64,000 nt of DNA from Microbacterium sp. SORGH_AS_0969 (lineage in GTDB: Bacteria > Actinomycetota > Actinomycetes > Actinomycetales > Microbacteriaceae). The stretch covers positions 2,170,001 to 2,234,000 of the forward strand of contig NZ_JAUTAG010000001.1 in the NCBI RefSeq assembly GCF_030818255.1, in the 5' to 3' direction. This document shows positions 26,544-34,530 of this stretch, piece by piece. Positions within the stretch are counted from its first letter, which is position 1. Each line of letters opens with the position of its first letter. The notes beneath the pieces were generated by a model, which was given only the letters and a program-made list of their open reading frames with translations, had not been told where the DNA came from and made no database searches. The translations under genes and the position numbers were made by a program.

Positions 26544-27743
26544 TCACTCGTAGTCGGGCAGCTCGAAAGTGTCGGCAGGAGGGCGGAACAGCCCCGCGGT
26601 CACGCGCCGACCGGCGCGCGACGCGGCCGCTCGCAGCACGCCGTGGAAGATGGCGATCCCGGCGCGAGAGCGCGGGTTCGCGAGCCGCGGTGTACCGGGA
26701 GGCAGATCCTGGGCGCGCTCGACGAAGGGGCGGAGGACGTCCTCGTAGCGTTGGAGGGCCGTGTCGACGTCGTTGCTGCGCCCGAGTTCGCCGGCCAAGA
26801 CGTACGCACCCACGAGCGACAGGGTCGTTCCCATGCCGCTGAGCGGGGAGGCGCAGTAAGCCGCGTCACCGACGAGCGCGACCCTGCCGCGGTGCCAGGT
26901 GTCGAGGTGCACTTGCCCGACCCGGTCGAGGTAGAGCTCGTCAGTGTCGGTCATTTCGCGCAGCACGCGCGAAGCCTCCCACCCGGCATCCGCGAACCGC
27001 TCGCGCAGCCCGGCCCGCACATCTCCGGCGGTGTCGTCGCCTGTATCAGTCCGCTCGTCGCCGCGGGTCGGGTACGACAGCGTGGCGCGGATCGTGCCGA
27101 GGTTGTCGGGCCGCAGGGTCACGCTGCGCCCGCCCACGGCCGAGTACCACCGCCACCAGTCGGTGTCGTCGGGCGTGCGGGGGATCGTCAGGTACGCGGT
27201 CGACATGTTCTTCGAAACGATCGGATCGATGCCGGGGAAGACCAATCTGCGGGTACGGGAACGCATCCCCTCGGCGATCACGACGAGGTCGAAGAGCTCG
27301 TCGCTCCCGTCGTCGAATCCGACCTGGCTGTCGGTGGCGCGATCATCGAGTGAGCGGATCGTCGTGCCGAAGCGGAAGACGACACGATCGGCGATGAGGT
27401 CGAACAGAACGCGCGACAGCTCGCCGCGGAGGATTTCGAGCTCCGCTGTCGCGCCACCGGTGTCGTCGCGCCCCGCCGGGAAGCTCGCCACGGTCTGCCC
27501 GCGGCCCCCGATGAACCGCGTCCCCACCTCGTGCGTGTTCCGGGCGCGGATCGCCTCCTCCACCCCCATGCGGCGCGCCACCTCGCGCCCGGCCCCGCGG
27601 ATGTCGATGTTCTGCCCGCCCGTGCGAAGCTCGGGCGCGCGCTCGATCACGGTGACGTCCCATCCCGCGCGGTCCATCCAGAAGGCGAGCGTCGGTCCCG
27701 CGATGCTCGCGCCGCTGATGAGGACTCGTCTCCGCGCGGTCAT
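26544..27743 (-). CDS. FAD-dependent monooxygenase (group A, drug-modifying type)
   Basis: A 399-residue flavoprotein monooxygenase. The FAD motif GASIAGPTLAFWM starts at about residue 10; the later FAD/ribityl motif is GRVALVGDAAYCASPLSGMG. The closest known types are Tet(X)-like and rifampicin-monooxygenase-like enzymes, but substrate residues cannot be assigned. Its start codon overlaps the stop of the DHA2 transporter gene (27740-27743), so the two are cotranscribed, with the transporter first. The pairing suggests modification and efflux of the same compound. Confidence 0.85.
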   Translation of the reverse strand: MTARRRVLISGASIAGPTLAFWMDRAGWDVTVIERAPELRTGGQNIDIRGAGREVARRMGVEEAIRARNTHEVGTRFIGGRGQTVASFPAGRDDTGGATAELEILRGELSRVLFDLIADRVVFRFGTTIRSLDDRATDSQVGFDDGSDELFDLVVIAEGMRSRTRRLVFPGIDPIVSKNMSTAYLTIPRTPDDTDWWRWYSAVGGRSVTLRPDNLGTIRATLSYPTRGDERTDTGDDTAGDVRAGLRERFADAGWEASRVLREMTDTDELYLDRVGQVHLDTWHRGRVALVGDAAYCASPLSGMGTTLSLVGAYVLAGELGRSNDVDTALQRYEDVLRPFVERAQDLPPGTPRLANPRSRAGIAIFHGVLRAAASRAGRRVTAGLFRPPADTFELPDYE

Positions 27744-29377
27744 CGTGTCACCTCCGTCGTGGCCGTCGCCCCGGACGCGGGTTGCTCGGACGCCTCGGCA
27801 CTCACCGGGCGGGAAGGGATGAGGAATGTGGCGATGACGCCGATGACGAGGAACCCGGCGGCGACGAAGGCGCCGAAGGCGACGGCATCCGTCATCGCCT
27901 GACGTGCCAGGGCCGCCACGTTCTCGAGGCCCGGCACCTGGCCGATCGGCGCGATCGCCGCACCGGCGCTGTCGGTCACCGCATCGGCGAAGTCCTTCGC
28001 GTCGGTGGGGGCCAGTCCACTGTCTTCCAGTTTGCCCTCGAGGGTCCGGCTGAGCGAGGAGAAGAAGACGGTCGTGAGGGCTGCGATTCCGAGCGCGGAA
28101 CCGAGCTGACGGAAGGTGCTCTGGATGCCCGAGCTCTGCCCGCCTTCGTCACTGGGCACATCGGCGAGTACGACGTTGGTGACCTGTGCGGTCGCGAACC
28201 CGACGCCCACGCCGTAGAAGAAGAGGACGACGGAGACGAACGGCCAGGACGCCTCGGTGAAGGCCGCGACAAGGCCGAGGCCCGCGAGGCCGAGCACTTC
28301 CAGCACCAACCCGAGTCGCACGAAGGTCAGTGCGCTGACCCGGTTCGCGAGGGGGAAGCTGATCCCGCTGGCGACGAAGCTGCCTATCGCGATTGGTACG
28401 AGCGCGAGCCCCGCCTGCAGAGGGGAGTATCCGAGCGTGAACTGCAGCCAGAGGGGAAGCACCGCGATGATCCCGAACTCGCCGAGCCCGATGATGAGGG
28501 TGGCGATGTTGCCGTTGCGGAAGGACGCGATCGAGAACAGGCGTGTGTCCATGAGCGGCCGGTGGCGGCTGCCCGGGCGGCTGAGTCGCGCCTGCCGCCA
28601 GACGAACAAGGAGAGGAAGAAGGCGGACACGACGAGCGCGATGAAGACGGGTGACAGGCCGGAGTCCCAGCGGAAGCCGAACAGGTCGAGAGTGTTCTCA
28701 CTGAGGATCCAGCCGTAGACGCGGCCCTCGACGAGTCCGAAGGCAAGCAAGCCGAGTCCGATGACCGAGAGAGCGGCGCTGAGGCCGTCGACACCACCAC
28801 GGGAGCGGGCAGGCTGAACGAGGAACAGGGCGCCGATGACGAGAATGACGATCGTGAGGGGGATGTTGATGCCGAATGCCCATCGCCACGAGGCGTGCTC
28901 GGAGAGCCATCCTCCGAGCACGGGGCCGAGCGCCGTGGCGGCGCCGATCGTCGAGCCCCACACCGCGAACGCCTTACCGCGCGCGGCGCCGGTGAACATC
29001 GCGTTGAGCAGCGCGAGCGAGGTCGGCAGGACGGCGGCGGCGCCGATGCCCTGCAGGAAACGGGCGAGGATCAAGATGTCGCCCGTGGGCGCGAGACCCG
29101 CGAGCAGGCTCGTGAGGCCGAAGACGACGACGCCGGTGAGGAACACCGTCTTCGCGCCACGAAGGTCGGAGATGCGGCCGACGACGAGCAGCAGCGCGGC
29201 GAAGACGATCGCGTACGACTCCTGGATCCACTGAGCTTGGCTCGAATCGATGCCCAGGTCATCGATCACCGAGGGGGTGATGACGTTGACGATCGTCGTG
29301 TCCACGACGATCAGGGCGACACCGAGGGCCACGGCGATCAGGCCCACCCAGCGGCGCGCGTTCTCGGACAGTGTCAT
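27740..29377 (-). CDS. MFS drug efflux transporter, DHA2 (14-TM) type
   Basis: A 545-residue transporter with about 14 hydrophobic helices. VDTTIVNVITPSVIDDL in the first helix is motif D1, and GRISDLRGAKTVF is motif A of drug:H+ antiporters. The ATG at 29377 follows AGAGGAGAT; the frame extends to 29407 but lacks a ribosome site there. It is divergent from a MarR regulator across a 107-bp region with a palindrome, so it is probably MarR-regulated. Confidence 0.9.
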   Translation of the reverse strand: MTLSENARRWVGLIAVALGVALIVVDTTIVNVITPSVIDDLGIDSSQAQWIQESYAIVFAALLLVVGRISDLRGAKTVFLTGVVVFGLTSLLAGLAPTGDILILARFLQGIGAAAVLPTSLALLNAMFTGAARGKAFAVWGSTIGAATALGPVLGGWLSEHASWRWAFGINIPLTIVILVIGALFLVQPARSRGGVDGLSAALSVIGLGLLAFGLVEGRVYGWILSENTLDLFGFRWDSGLSPVFIALVVSAFFLSLFVWRQARLSRPGSRHRPLMDTRLFSIASFRNGNIATLIIGLGEFGIIAVLPLWLQFTLGYSPLQAGLALVPIAIGSFVASGISFPLANRVSALTFVRLGLVLEVLGLAGLGLVAAFTEASWPFVSVVLFFYGVGVGFATAQVTNVVLADVPSDEGGQSSGIQSTFRQLGSALGIAALTTVFFSSLSRTLEGKLEDSGLAPTDAKDFADAVTDSAGAAIAPIGQVPGLENVAALARQAMTDAVAFGAFVAAGFLVIGVIATFLIPSRPVSAEASEQPASGATATTEVTR

Positions 29378-29404
29378 CGCGATCTCCTCTAGTACTTTCA
29401 TGAT

Positions 29405-29431
29405 CAAATAATTGCTCGGAAGAATAACTTG
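29405..29431. promoter_or_regulatory. Candidate MarR operator
   Basis: CAAATAATT at 29405-29413 and AATAACTTG at 29423-29431 form inverted half-sites matching in 7 of 9 positions, separated by 9 bases. The site lies in the divergent region between the efflux gene and marR, upstream of both. Confidence 0.5.
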
Positions 29432-29484
29432 AGGAAGTGATAACCTGCAAGTCCGACCACGGCACGTCAGGACGGGAGGCCGAT

Positions 29485-29985
29485 GTGGGCGAACCCCACG
29501 CTCCCCTGACCCCGGACCCGGTTCCGGGGTCGGTCACGGAGGCGGTCACGGAGGCGCTCCGCGCCTACGGAGCGACGTATGCACAGGTCGCCCGGGCGTT
29601 CGCCGCTCACGCGGGACTGCACTCCACCGATGCGGCGGCGATGATCGAGATCCTCGGGGCCGAAGAGCGCGGCACGCCGCTCTCGCCCGCGAAGCTGAGC
29701 GACCGGATCGGCCTCAGTTTCGGTGCGACCTCGACCCTCTTGAATCGGCTCGAAGCAGTCGGTCACGTCGCCCGCAGCCGCACACACACCGATCGTCGAG
29801 TCGTGACACTGCACTCGACCCCCGAGGTGCAGCGGCTCGCCGAGGAGTTCTTCGAGCCGCTCGGGCAGCGCATCGACGCCCTCCTCGCCGCGCACTCTCC
29901 TTCGTTCCTCGCCGAGTTCTCGGCACTGCTGACGACGCTGCGCGACGCCACCGACGATTACGTCTCCGACGGCCGGGCAGGCTAG
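29485..29985 (+). CDS. MarR family transcriptional regulator
   Basis: A 166-residue winged-helix regulator. The HTH core reads LSPAKLSDRIGLSFGATSTL with wing VARSRTHTDRRVVTLHSTPE; long terminal helices form the dimer interface. The GTG at 29485 has GGGAGG 7 bases upstream; the frame starts earlier at 29437 without one. It probably represses the divergent efflux/monooxygenase operon, released by a small ligand. Confidence 0.87.
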   Translation: MGEPHAPLTPDPVPGSVTEAVTEALRAYGATYAQVARAFAAHAGLHSTDAAAMIEILGAEERGTPLSPAKLSDRIGLSFGATSTLLNRLEAVGHVARSRTHTDRRVVTLHSTPEVQRLAEEFFEPLGQRIDALLAAHSPSFLAEFSALLTTLRDATDDYVSDGRAG

Positions 29986-30043
29986 GACGAGTCGTCGAAG
30001 ACGCTCGCGAACCCACCTCCTGTTCGACGTTCGGCGAAACGAC

Positions 30044-30595
30044 CTACGGCCACCCGGGCTTCGGGGAGCGGTTGTCGTCGCGTCCGAGGACGCCGGTCCA
30101 GGATGCCGACTGCTCGCCGTCTCGCGCCCGCACCTGCCCGGGCTGTGCCCCCGTGTAGCGGAACCCGCACTTCTCGGCCACCCGCATCGACGCGATGTTG
30201 CCGACGACGCACTCCCAGAGCATCCGCTCGATGTCGACGCGCGCGAAGGTGGCGTCGATCACGGCTCCGAGCGCCTCCGGCATGATGCCGCGACCACGGT
30301 GCTCGGCCCCGAGCCAGTAGCCGACCATGCCCCATGGGACGCGGACACCGATCACGCCGAGCAGGGGTCCGGCATCCGATTCGCGCAGCGCCCAGGTCCA
30401 TTCGCGGTCCTCGGCCCAGCCGTCCGCGACGTACCCCTCGATGAACCCGACCGCGTCGTCGCGGGTGTACGGCCACGGGGTGGTCATGTAGTGCTCGAAG
30501 ACCGGGTCGGCGCAGTATCGGGCGATGTCGTCGACATCGGCGAGCGTGGGCTGATTCAGGACCAGGCGTGCGGTGCGCAGCGAGAACGGCGTCAT
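30044..30595 (-). CDS. GNAT family N-acetyltransferase (RimJ/RimL-like)
   Basis: A 183-residue acetyltransferase. The N-terminal TARLVLNQPTLADVDDIARY pattern is RimJ/RimL-like, and the acetyl-CoA loop is GYWLGAEHRGRGIMPEAL, followed by ECVVGNIASMRVAEKCGF. It transfers acetyl groups to an amine substrate; the substrate is unknown. It is divergent from the FBP gene. Confidence 0.87.
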   Translation of the reverse strand: MTPFSLRTARLVLNQPTLADVDDIARYCADPVFEHYMTTPWPYTRDDAVGFIEGYVADGWAEDREWTWALRESDAGPLLGVIGVRVPWGMVGYWLGAEHRGRGIMPEALGAVIDATFARVDIERMLWECVVGNIASMRVAEKCGFRYTGAQPGQVRARDGEQSASWTGVLGRDDNRSPKPGWP

Positions 30596-30633
30596 CGCCG
30601 CAGCCTACCGATGCGCTCGTAAACTCGGATTCC

Positions 30634-31134
30634 ATGCGAGCACTCACCGAGAACGAGGTCCGGGACGCGTTCATCAACGCCACCCCCGACGAACTGCGTG
30701 TCATCGCGATGCCCCATGATTTCGTGCTGACGGATTGGGATCACCTCGACTTCTTCGCGTGGCGCGACCCGAGAACCCGTGGGCGCGGATACGTCATCGC
30801 CGAGCGCGACGGCGAGCCCACCGGTGTGGTGCTGCGCGCCGCCGAGGGGCAGTCGCGCGCGCGGTCGGCGATGTGCAATCTCTGCCACACGATGCAGCCG
30901 GGGGATCAGGTGTCGCTGTTCACCGCCCGCAAGGCCGGGGCGGCGGGGGAGCAGGGCGACACGGTCGGCACGTACATGTGCGTCGACCTCTCGTGCCACG
31001 AGACGGTGCGCCTCGCCGCGCCCCTCGCCCCGAGCGAGATCCGCGCCAGCGTGGATCGCAAGATCGACGGAACGAAGCGGCGGACCGAGGAGTTCGTCGA
31101 TCGCGTGCGCGAGGTCGCCGACATCGCACGGTAG
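30634..31134 (+). CDS. FBP (FusB-like C-terminal treble-clef) domain protein
   Basis: A 166-residue protein whose C-terminal part has a treble-clef zinc finger: CNLCHTMQPGD and later YMCVDLSCHETV supply four Cys. FusB/FBP proteins bind elongation factor G and can rescue it from fusidic acid; this actinobacterial version lacks experimental support. The ATG at 30634 is used because the domain begins right after it. The gene is divergent from the GNAT gene. Confidence 0.8.
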   Translation: MRALTENEVRDAFINATPDELRVIAMPHDFVLTDWDHLDFFAWRDPRTRGRGYVIAERDGEPTGVVLRAAEGQSRARSAMCNLCHTMQPGDQVSLFTARKAGAAGEQGDTVGTYMCVDLSCHETVRLAAPLAPSEIRASVDRKIDGTKRRTEEFVDRVREVADIAR

Positions 31135-31240
31135 GCACCCGGCATGAGATGCCCGGGGTGGTTGGAGGCATCCCTTCCGGGATAGTAGAGTGGTCTATCG
31201 CGCCTCCGGTCGACTGCCAAAGCCGGGCGGGTGCGCACTT

Positions 31241-31322
31241 GGCGAGTTACCCAAGCGGCCAAAGGGATCTGACTGTAAATCAGACTGCATTGCATTCGGG
31301 GGTTCGAATCCCTCACTCGCCA
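31241..31322 (+). tRNA. tRNA-Tyr (GTA)
   Basis: An 82-base class II tRNA with acceptor GGCGAGT/ACTCGCC and discriminator A, D-arm with CCAAGCGGCCAAAG, anticodon GTA in loop ACTGTAAATC, a long variable arm and GGTTCGAATCC in the T-arm. CCA is not encoded (the genome reads A-CCG after the acceptor). Confidence 0.97.
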
Positions 31323-31330
31323 CCGGCGTG

Positions 31331-31375
31331 ACGTCCCGCGACATGAGGTTCATGTCGCGGGACGTTCTGGTTTTG
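31331..31375 (+). terminator. Terminator of tRNA-Tyr
   Basis: A perfect 16-bp stem (ACGTCCCGCGACATGA at 31331-31346 with its complement at 31350-31365), three-base loop, followed by TCTGGTTTTGG. It starts 9 bases after the tRNA end. Confidence 0.85.
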
Positions 31376-31386
31376 GAACCTTCGCG

Positions 31387-32568
31387 TCAGAGTCGAGCGA
31401 GCGCGTTCTCGATGCGGCTTTCCATCACCGCGATGCTGTTCTGGTCTGCGCCGTGCGCCGAGGCGCGCTGAGGTGCCTTCTCGAGCGCGGCGCGCGTGGC
31501 ATCCAGGAACTCCGTGACCTGCACCGGCTTGACGCCGAAGAGCGACAGGGTGTCGCCAGCCGTCCAGGCTGCGAGGTCGGGTGCAACGTTGCCGAACAGA
31601 GCGAGCTCGTGCGCGTCTCCGTCGGCGAGCGGTGTGGGATTCACATCGAAGGCGGGAGAGAGTTGACAGTCGCGACCTCGGCGGAGGAAGCCATGATTTC
31701 GGAGATGATCGTCGCGGTTTCCCACGAGGTGGCCGAACACGCCGCGGCGCCACAGCTCGACGGTATCCCCGCCGTTCGTGCGGGTGAAGTCGGCGAGGTC
31801 GAGCCAGTCGCCACCGTCGCCGTCACGGGCCTCCAGAGCGGTGAGGGCCGAGAAGTAGGGAATGCGCGTGTGGGCGACCGTACGGTCGAAGCGCTTCAGG
31901 AAGAGCACCGTTCTCGGCTCGCCGCCGACGGTGAGGGTTCTCGTCTCATGATCGGGAACGTCGATGCCCGCCGCTGACATCGCGTCGAGCATGGTGGCTT
32001 CCCACGCCATGACGTTCCATTCGTCGCCATGGGGTTTCGGGAACTTCACCAGCCACAGGTCGCTTCCGCGGCGTACGCCGGCCTTGGGGCGCGCGCCTCC
32101 CAGGGATCCGGTGGCCCGGAACAGTCGACGCAGCGCGACTTCAGCGATGTCGCGATCTCCGCGTTGGATGGCATCGGCCGCCGCGAGGATCTCGCGCAGT
32201 TCGGCTTCGACGGGGACGCCGTCGCCGTCGGAGACGGCCTGGCCGTCGACCCAGAATCGCGTGGCGCCCTGGCGGGAGAAGTCGTTCACCCCGAGCAGCA
32301 GGGTGATGTCGTCGAGGGTGCGCCCTCCCGAGGCCCGGGTCATCACCTTCCTGCCCCACGTATCGGGGGCCGAGTCGCTGAAGGGATTCGGCGTCATGGA
32401 CTGCGCGCCGCCCGCGAGCGGCAGAGCGGGGACCAGGGGGAACGCTTTCGGATGAGCGAGATAGCTGTCGTCGTAGCGGAATGACCCCGTCGCGCGGGTC
32501 CGATAGATCGTGCCGGCAGGGATGTCTTCGCCGTCGATGACGGTGGTGACGCCTACCTGATCAGCCAC
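31387..32568 (-). CDS. HipA-family Ser/Thr kinase toxin
   Basis: A 393-residue HipA-like kinase. It shows GGARPKAGVR as the Gly-rich/phosphate loop, WLVKFPKPHGDEWNVMAWEA for the ATP-contacting Lys and Glu, GNRDDHLRNHGF at about residues 283-294 with the catalytic acidic pair, and LSPAFDVNP (Asp308) binding metal. HipA kinases phosphorylate translation-related targets and cause growth arrest. The GTG at 32568 overlaps the antitoxin stop by 8 bases (GTGGCTGA), giving coupling. The C-terminal tail extends a little past the usual fold. Confidence 0.9.
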   Translation of the reverse strand: MADQVGVTTVIDGEDIPAGTIYRTRATGSFRYDDSYLAHPKAFPLVPALPLAGGAQSMTPNPFSDSAPDTWGRKVMTRASGGRTLDDITLLLGVNDFSRQGATRFWVDGQAVSDGDGVPVEAELREILAAADAIQRGDRDIAEVALRRLFRATGSLGGARPKAGVRRGSDLWLVKFPKPHGDEWNVMAWEATMLDAMSAAGIDVPDHETRTLTVGGEPRTVLFLKRFDRTVAHTRIPYFSALTALEARDGDGGDWLDLADFTRTNGGDTVELWRRGVFGHLVGNRDDHLRNHGFLRRGRDCQLSPAFDVNPTPLADGDAHELALFGNVAPDLAAWTAGDTLSLFGVKPVQVTEFLDATRAALEKAPQRASAHGADQNSIAVMESRIENALARL

Positions 32569-32863
32569 GATCGGCCCGTACCCGTGTGGGAAGCTTCTCG
32601 CCCGCCAGGAGCCTGCCGCGGTCGGTCCGGTACGGATCGGCAGCGTCGATGACGGCATCCATCATCCCCAGGACCCGCAGGACCCGCAGTGTCTTCTCGA
32701 GGGTCGCTCCTTCCCCCTTTTCGAGCCGGACGATCAGCGGCTGGCTCACGCCCGAGCGTTCCGCGACCATCGCCTGCGTGAGGCCCATGAGCTTTCGTTG
32801 GGTCGAGATGTGCTGGCCCAACGCGCGCAGCGCGCGCTTCACGGGGAGAGGGGTGACGGCCAT
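32561..32863 (-). CDS. HipB-like XRE antitoxin
   Basis: A 100-residue DNA-binding protein with an XRE helix-turn-helix (QRKLMGLTQAMVAERSGV and SQPLIVRLEKGE). It precedes and overlaps the kinase gene, which is the classic HipBA arrangement. It should neutralise HipA and autoregulate the operon through the palindrome just upstream. The C-terminal stretch (TRVRADRG) is basic and probably flexible. Confidence 0.88.
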   Translation of the reverse strand: MAVTPLPVKRALRALGQHISTQRKLMGLTQAMVAERSGVSQPLIVRLEKGEGATLEKTLRVLRVLGMMDAVIDAADPYRTDRGRLLAGEKLPTRVRADRG

Positions 32864-32872
32864 GCCTCAATT

Positions 32873-32891
32873 TAACACAACGAAATTGTTA
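32873..32891. promoter_or_regulatory. Candidate HipB operator
   Basis: TAACA at 32873-32877 and TGTTA at 32887-32891 form an inverted repeat with a 9-base spacer, just upstream of the hipB start on the minus strand. It overlaps a probable -10 element. Confidence 0.5.
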
Positions 32892-33099
32892 CCAAAAGAA
32901 GCTTACGTACACTAATTCGGTTTTTTAGCGCGTGGCGAGGTCCCGCCGTATCAGCGCCGGCCTCGCCCCTGGCTGTCGCGGTGACCCCCTCTTCACGCTC
33001 CGAGCGCCGCACCGCGTCCGTGGCATCCCCGCGTCCGCTCAGACACGTCAGGGCCATCGCATCCGGCCAGCGGTTGCGATCGCGGCCAGGGTCCCGAGC

Positions 33100-33137
33100 G
33101 GGCTCAGCCGGGTGGGCTCAGCCGGGCGGGCTCAGCG
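33100..33137. repeat. 14-bp tandem repeat, about 2.7 copies
   Basis: GGGCTCAGCCGGGT at 33100-33113, GGGCTCAGCCGGGC at 33114-33127 and a truncated GGGCTCAGCG at 33128-33137. The last copy overlaps the stop of the gene at 33132. The rest of the gap from 32892 to 33099 shows nothing else. Confidence 0.75.
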
Positions 33138-33482
33138 CGCCTGTTCGAGGAGGATGCGGGACTTCGACTCGAGGAAGCACAGGAGCGAGCCGAGCACGGT
33201 CACCTCGTGTCCGAGGTTGACGAGGTCGGCCGCGCCGAGCTCGATCACCGACTCGCGCGGCTCCATCGTGACCTTCCACGCGCCTTCGCCACCCGTCATC
33301 GGCTGCAGATAGCTGATCGTGTTGGCGCGGCTGAGATCGACCACGATCAGTCCCGCGTCGGGGTCTTGGTCGTCGTCCTGTTCGAGGACGCGGATCTCGC
33401 TGCCGGTCAGATAGCCGCGCGCGAGGAACTCCGCGAGCCACTGGTCGAGCGTCTCTTTGTCGAGCAGTTTTCGGACCGGCAC
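33132..33482 (-). CDS. Hypothetical protein, paralogue of the gene at 24496
   Basis: A 116-residue soluble protein. Its C-terminal part shares with the 24496 protein the order V-D-L, YLQ, a G-x-W strand, LVxLGHEVT, G-S-L-L-C-F-L-E and a closing helix. The N-terminal 35 residues (RKLLDKETLDQWLAEFLARG) form a predicted helix pair not found in the other. Function unknown. It lies downstream of the DUF7882-like gene on the same strand. Confidence 0.62.
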   Translation of the reverse strand: MPVRKLLDKETLDQWLAEFLARGYLTGSEIRVLEQDDDQDPDAGLIVVDLSRANTISYLQPMTGGEGAWKVTMEPRESVIELGAADLVNLGHEVTVLGSLLCFLESKSRILLEQAR

Positions 33483-33513
33483 GCGCGTCTCCTTCCCCGG
33501 GGGAGAACGAGAA

Positions 33514-33552
33514 GACCCGTTCCCACCGCCATTATGGCGGCCGGAACGGGTC
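33514..33552 (-). terminator. Nested hairpin after the DUF7882-like gene
   Basis: GACCCGTTCC at 33514-33523 pairs with GGAACGGGTC at 33543-33552, enclosing CCGCC/GGCGG at 33526-33530 and 33536-33540. It begins 18 bases past the stop of the minus-strand gene at 33570. The tail is TTCTCGTTCTC rather than a pure T-run. Confidence 0.65.
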
Positions 33553-33569
33553 GGGCGTGCGGTGTGCTA

Positions 33570-33956
33570 CTAGGCGGCGCGGACGGGACGCGTCGAGGGG
33601 CGCGACGGCGAACTCGAGACGGAGGTTCGCGACGACACGCGGACGGCCTCCTCGGTGGCCTCCCATGTGCGTACGTCGATGTTGAGCCCGGTGGCGGAGT
33701 TGGACTGGTCGGCGAGGGCACGCAGGTACTCGCCGCTGAGCTGCTCGGGCTCGGGGGAGTCGAAGACGAAACGCAGGGGAATCGACGGCTGGAGCCAGAT
33801 CGTCGAGCGCCCGGTCTCATCGTCGGCACCTGACCACGTCAGCGTGAACGATTCTCCGCGTCGCAGCTTGGTGGCCGTGATGACCTTGATGTATCCGAGC
33901 AGGCGGTCCGGCAGGGTGACGGGCGACGTGTCGGATCCGTAGTAGAGCTTTGCCAT
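33570..33956 (-). CDS. DUF7882-like small protein
   Basis: A 128-residue protein of a Microbacteriaceae family of unknown function. It shows MAKLYYGSD, DRLLGYIKVITATKLRRGES and STIWLQPSIPLRFVFDSPEP, in the order seen in that family. The last 25 residues are Ser/Arg-rich and look disordered. Relatives are sometimes wrongly labelled ATP-dependent ligases; no ligase motif is present. It is divergent from a MarR regulator across a region with two palindromes. Confidence 0.7.
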   Translation of the reverse strand: MAKLYYGSDTSPVTLPDRLLGYIKVITATKLRRGESFTLTWSGADDETGRSTIWLQPSIPLRFVFDSPEPEQLSGEYLRALADQSNSATGLNIDVRTWEATEEAVRVSSRTSVSSSPSRPSTRPVRAA

Positions 33957-33992
33957 GGCGATCTCCTTGTCTGGGTCGTTGGGCGGGGCTAA

Positions 33993-34045
33993 CTGCTAAT
34001 CTAGCAGGTAATTCACGAATTTAAATAAATACATGAAATGTTCAT
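33993..34045. promoter_or_regulatory. Two palindromes in the DUF7882-like/marR intergenic region
   Basis: CTGCTA-ATC-TAGCAG at 33993-34007 is a perfect inverted repeat, and ATGAA-ATG-TTCAT at 34033-34045 is another, separated by an AT-rich stretch (GAATTTAAATAAAT) that could hold promoters. These are good candidates for binding by the adjacent MarR protein. Confidence 0.6.
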
Positions 34046-34098
34046 CGATCTGGCTATGCTCGAAGAGAGGCCAGCCGGGGCCGCGGGGGAGATCGACC

Positions 34099-34530
34099 AT
34101 GCCAGATGCGTCATCCGTCCTCATCGAGGCCCTCGGCGAGTATGTCGAGGCGGGAAGAGATGCCCTGGTCGTCGCGCGAAAGTCGCTGGGTGTCAGCGAG
34201 CTGGAGGCGCGCGCGATCCGCAGCATCGGTGCTCATCCCGGCATCCGTCCCTCCCTGCTCCGAGAGCACCTCGACGTCACCTCGGCCGGCGTGACGACAC
34301 TCGTGGATCGGCTGGTCGGACGCGGCGTGCTGCGCCGCGAGCTCGACGCCGAGGATCGTCGCGTGAACCACATCTTCCTCGAGGTCGATCTGGATGCCGA
34401 GCCGTGGTCGGCACTCGGGCGCTTCGAGACCGAGGTGTACGCGGCCATTCGCGCGGAGTCCTCGGAGATGTTCCACGGCTTCGCGGATCTGCTCCGCCGC
34501 GTCACCGCGCGGGCGCAGGCGCGGATCTGA
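34099..34530 (+). CDS. MarR family regulator
   Basis: A 143-residue winged-helix protein: HPGIRPSLLREHLDVTSAGVTTL is the HTH and LRRELDAEDRRVNHIFLEVD the wing. The ATG at 34099 has GGGGGAG upstream; the frame extends to 34033 without a site. It is divergent from the DUF7882-like gene and convergent with the zinc ABC ATPase, whose 3' end it overlaps by about 29 bases. Confidence 0.8.
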   Translation: MPDASSVLIEALGEYVEAGRDALVVARKSLGVSELEARAIRSIGAHPGIRPSLLREHLDVTSAGVTTLVDRLVGRGVLRRELDAEDRRVNHIFLEVDLDAEPWSALGRFETEVYAAIRAESSEMFHGFADLLRRVTARAQARI

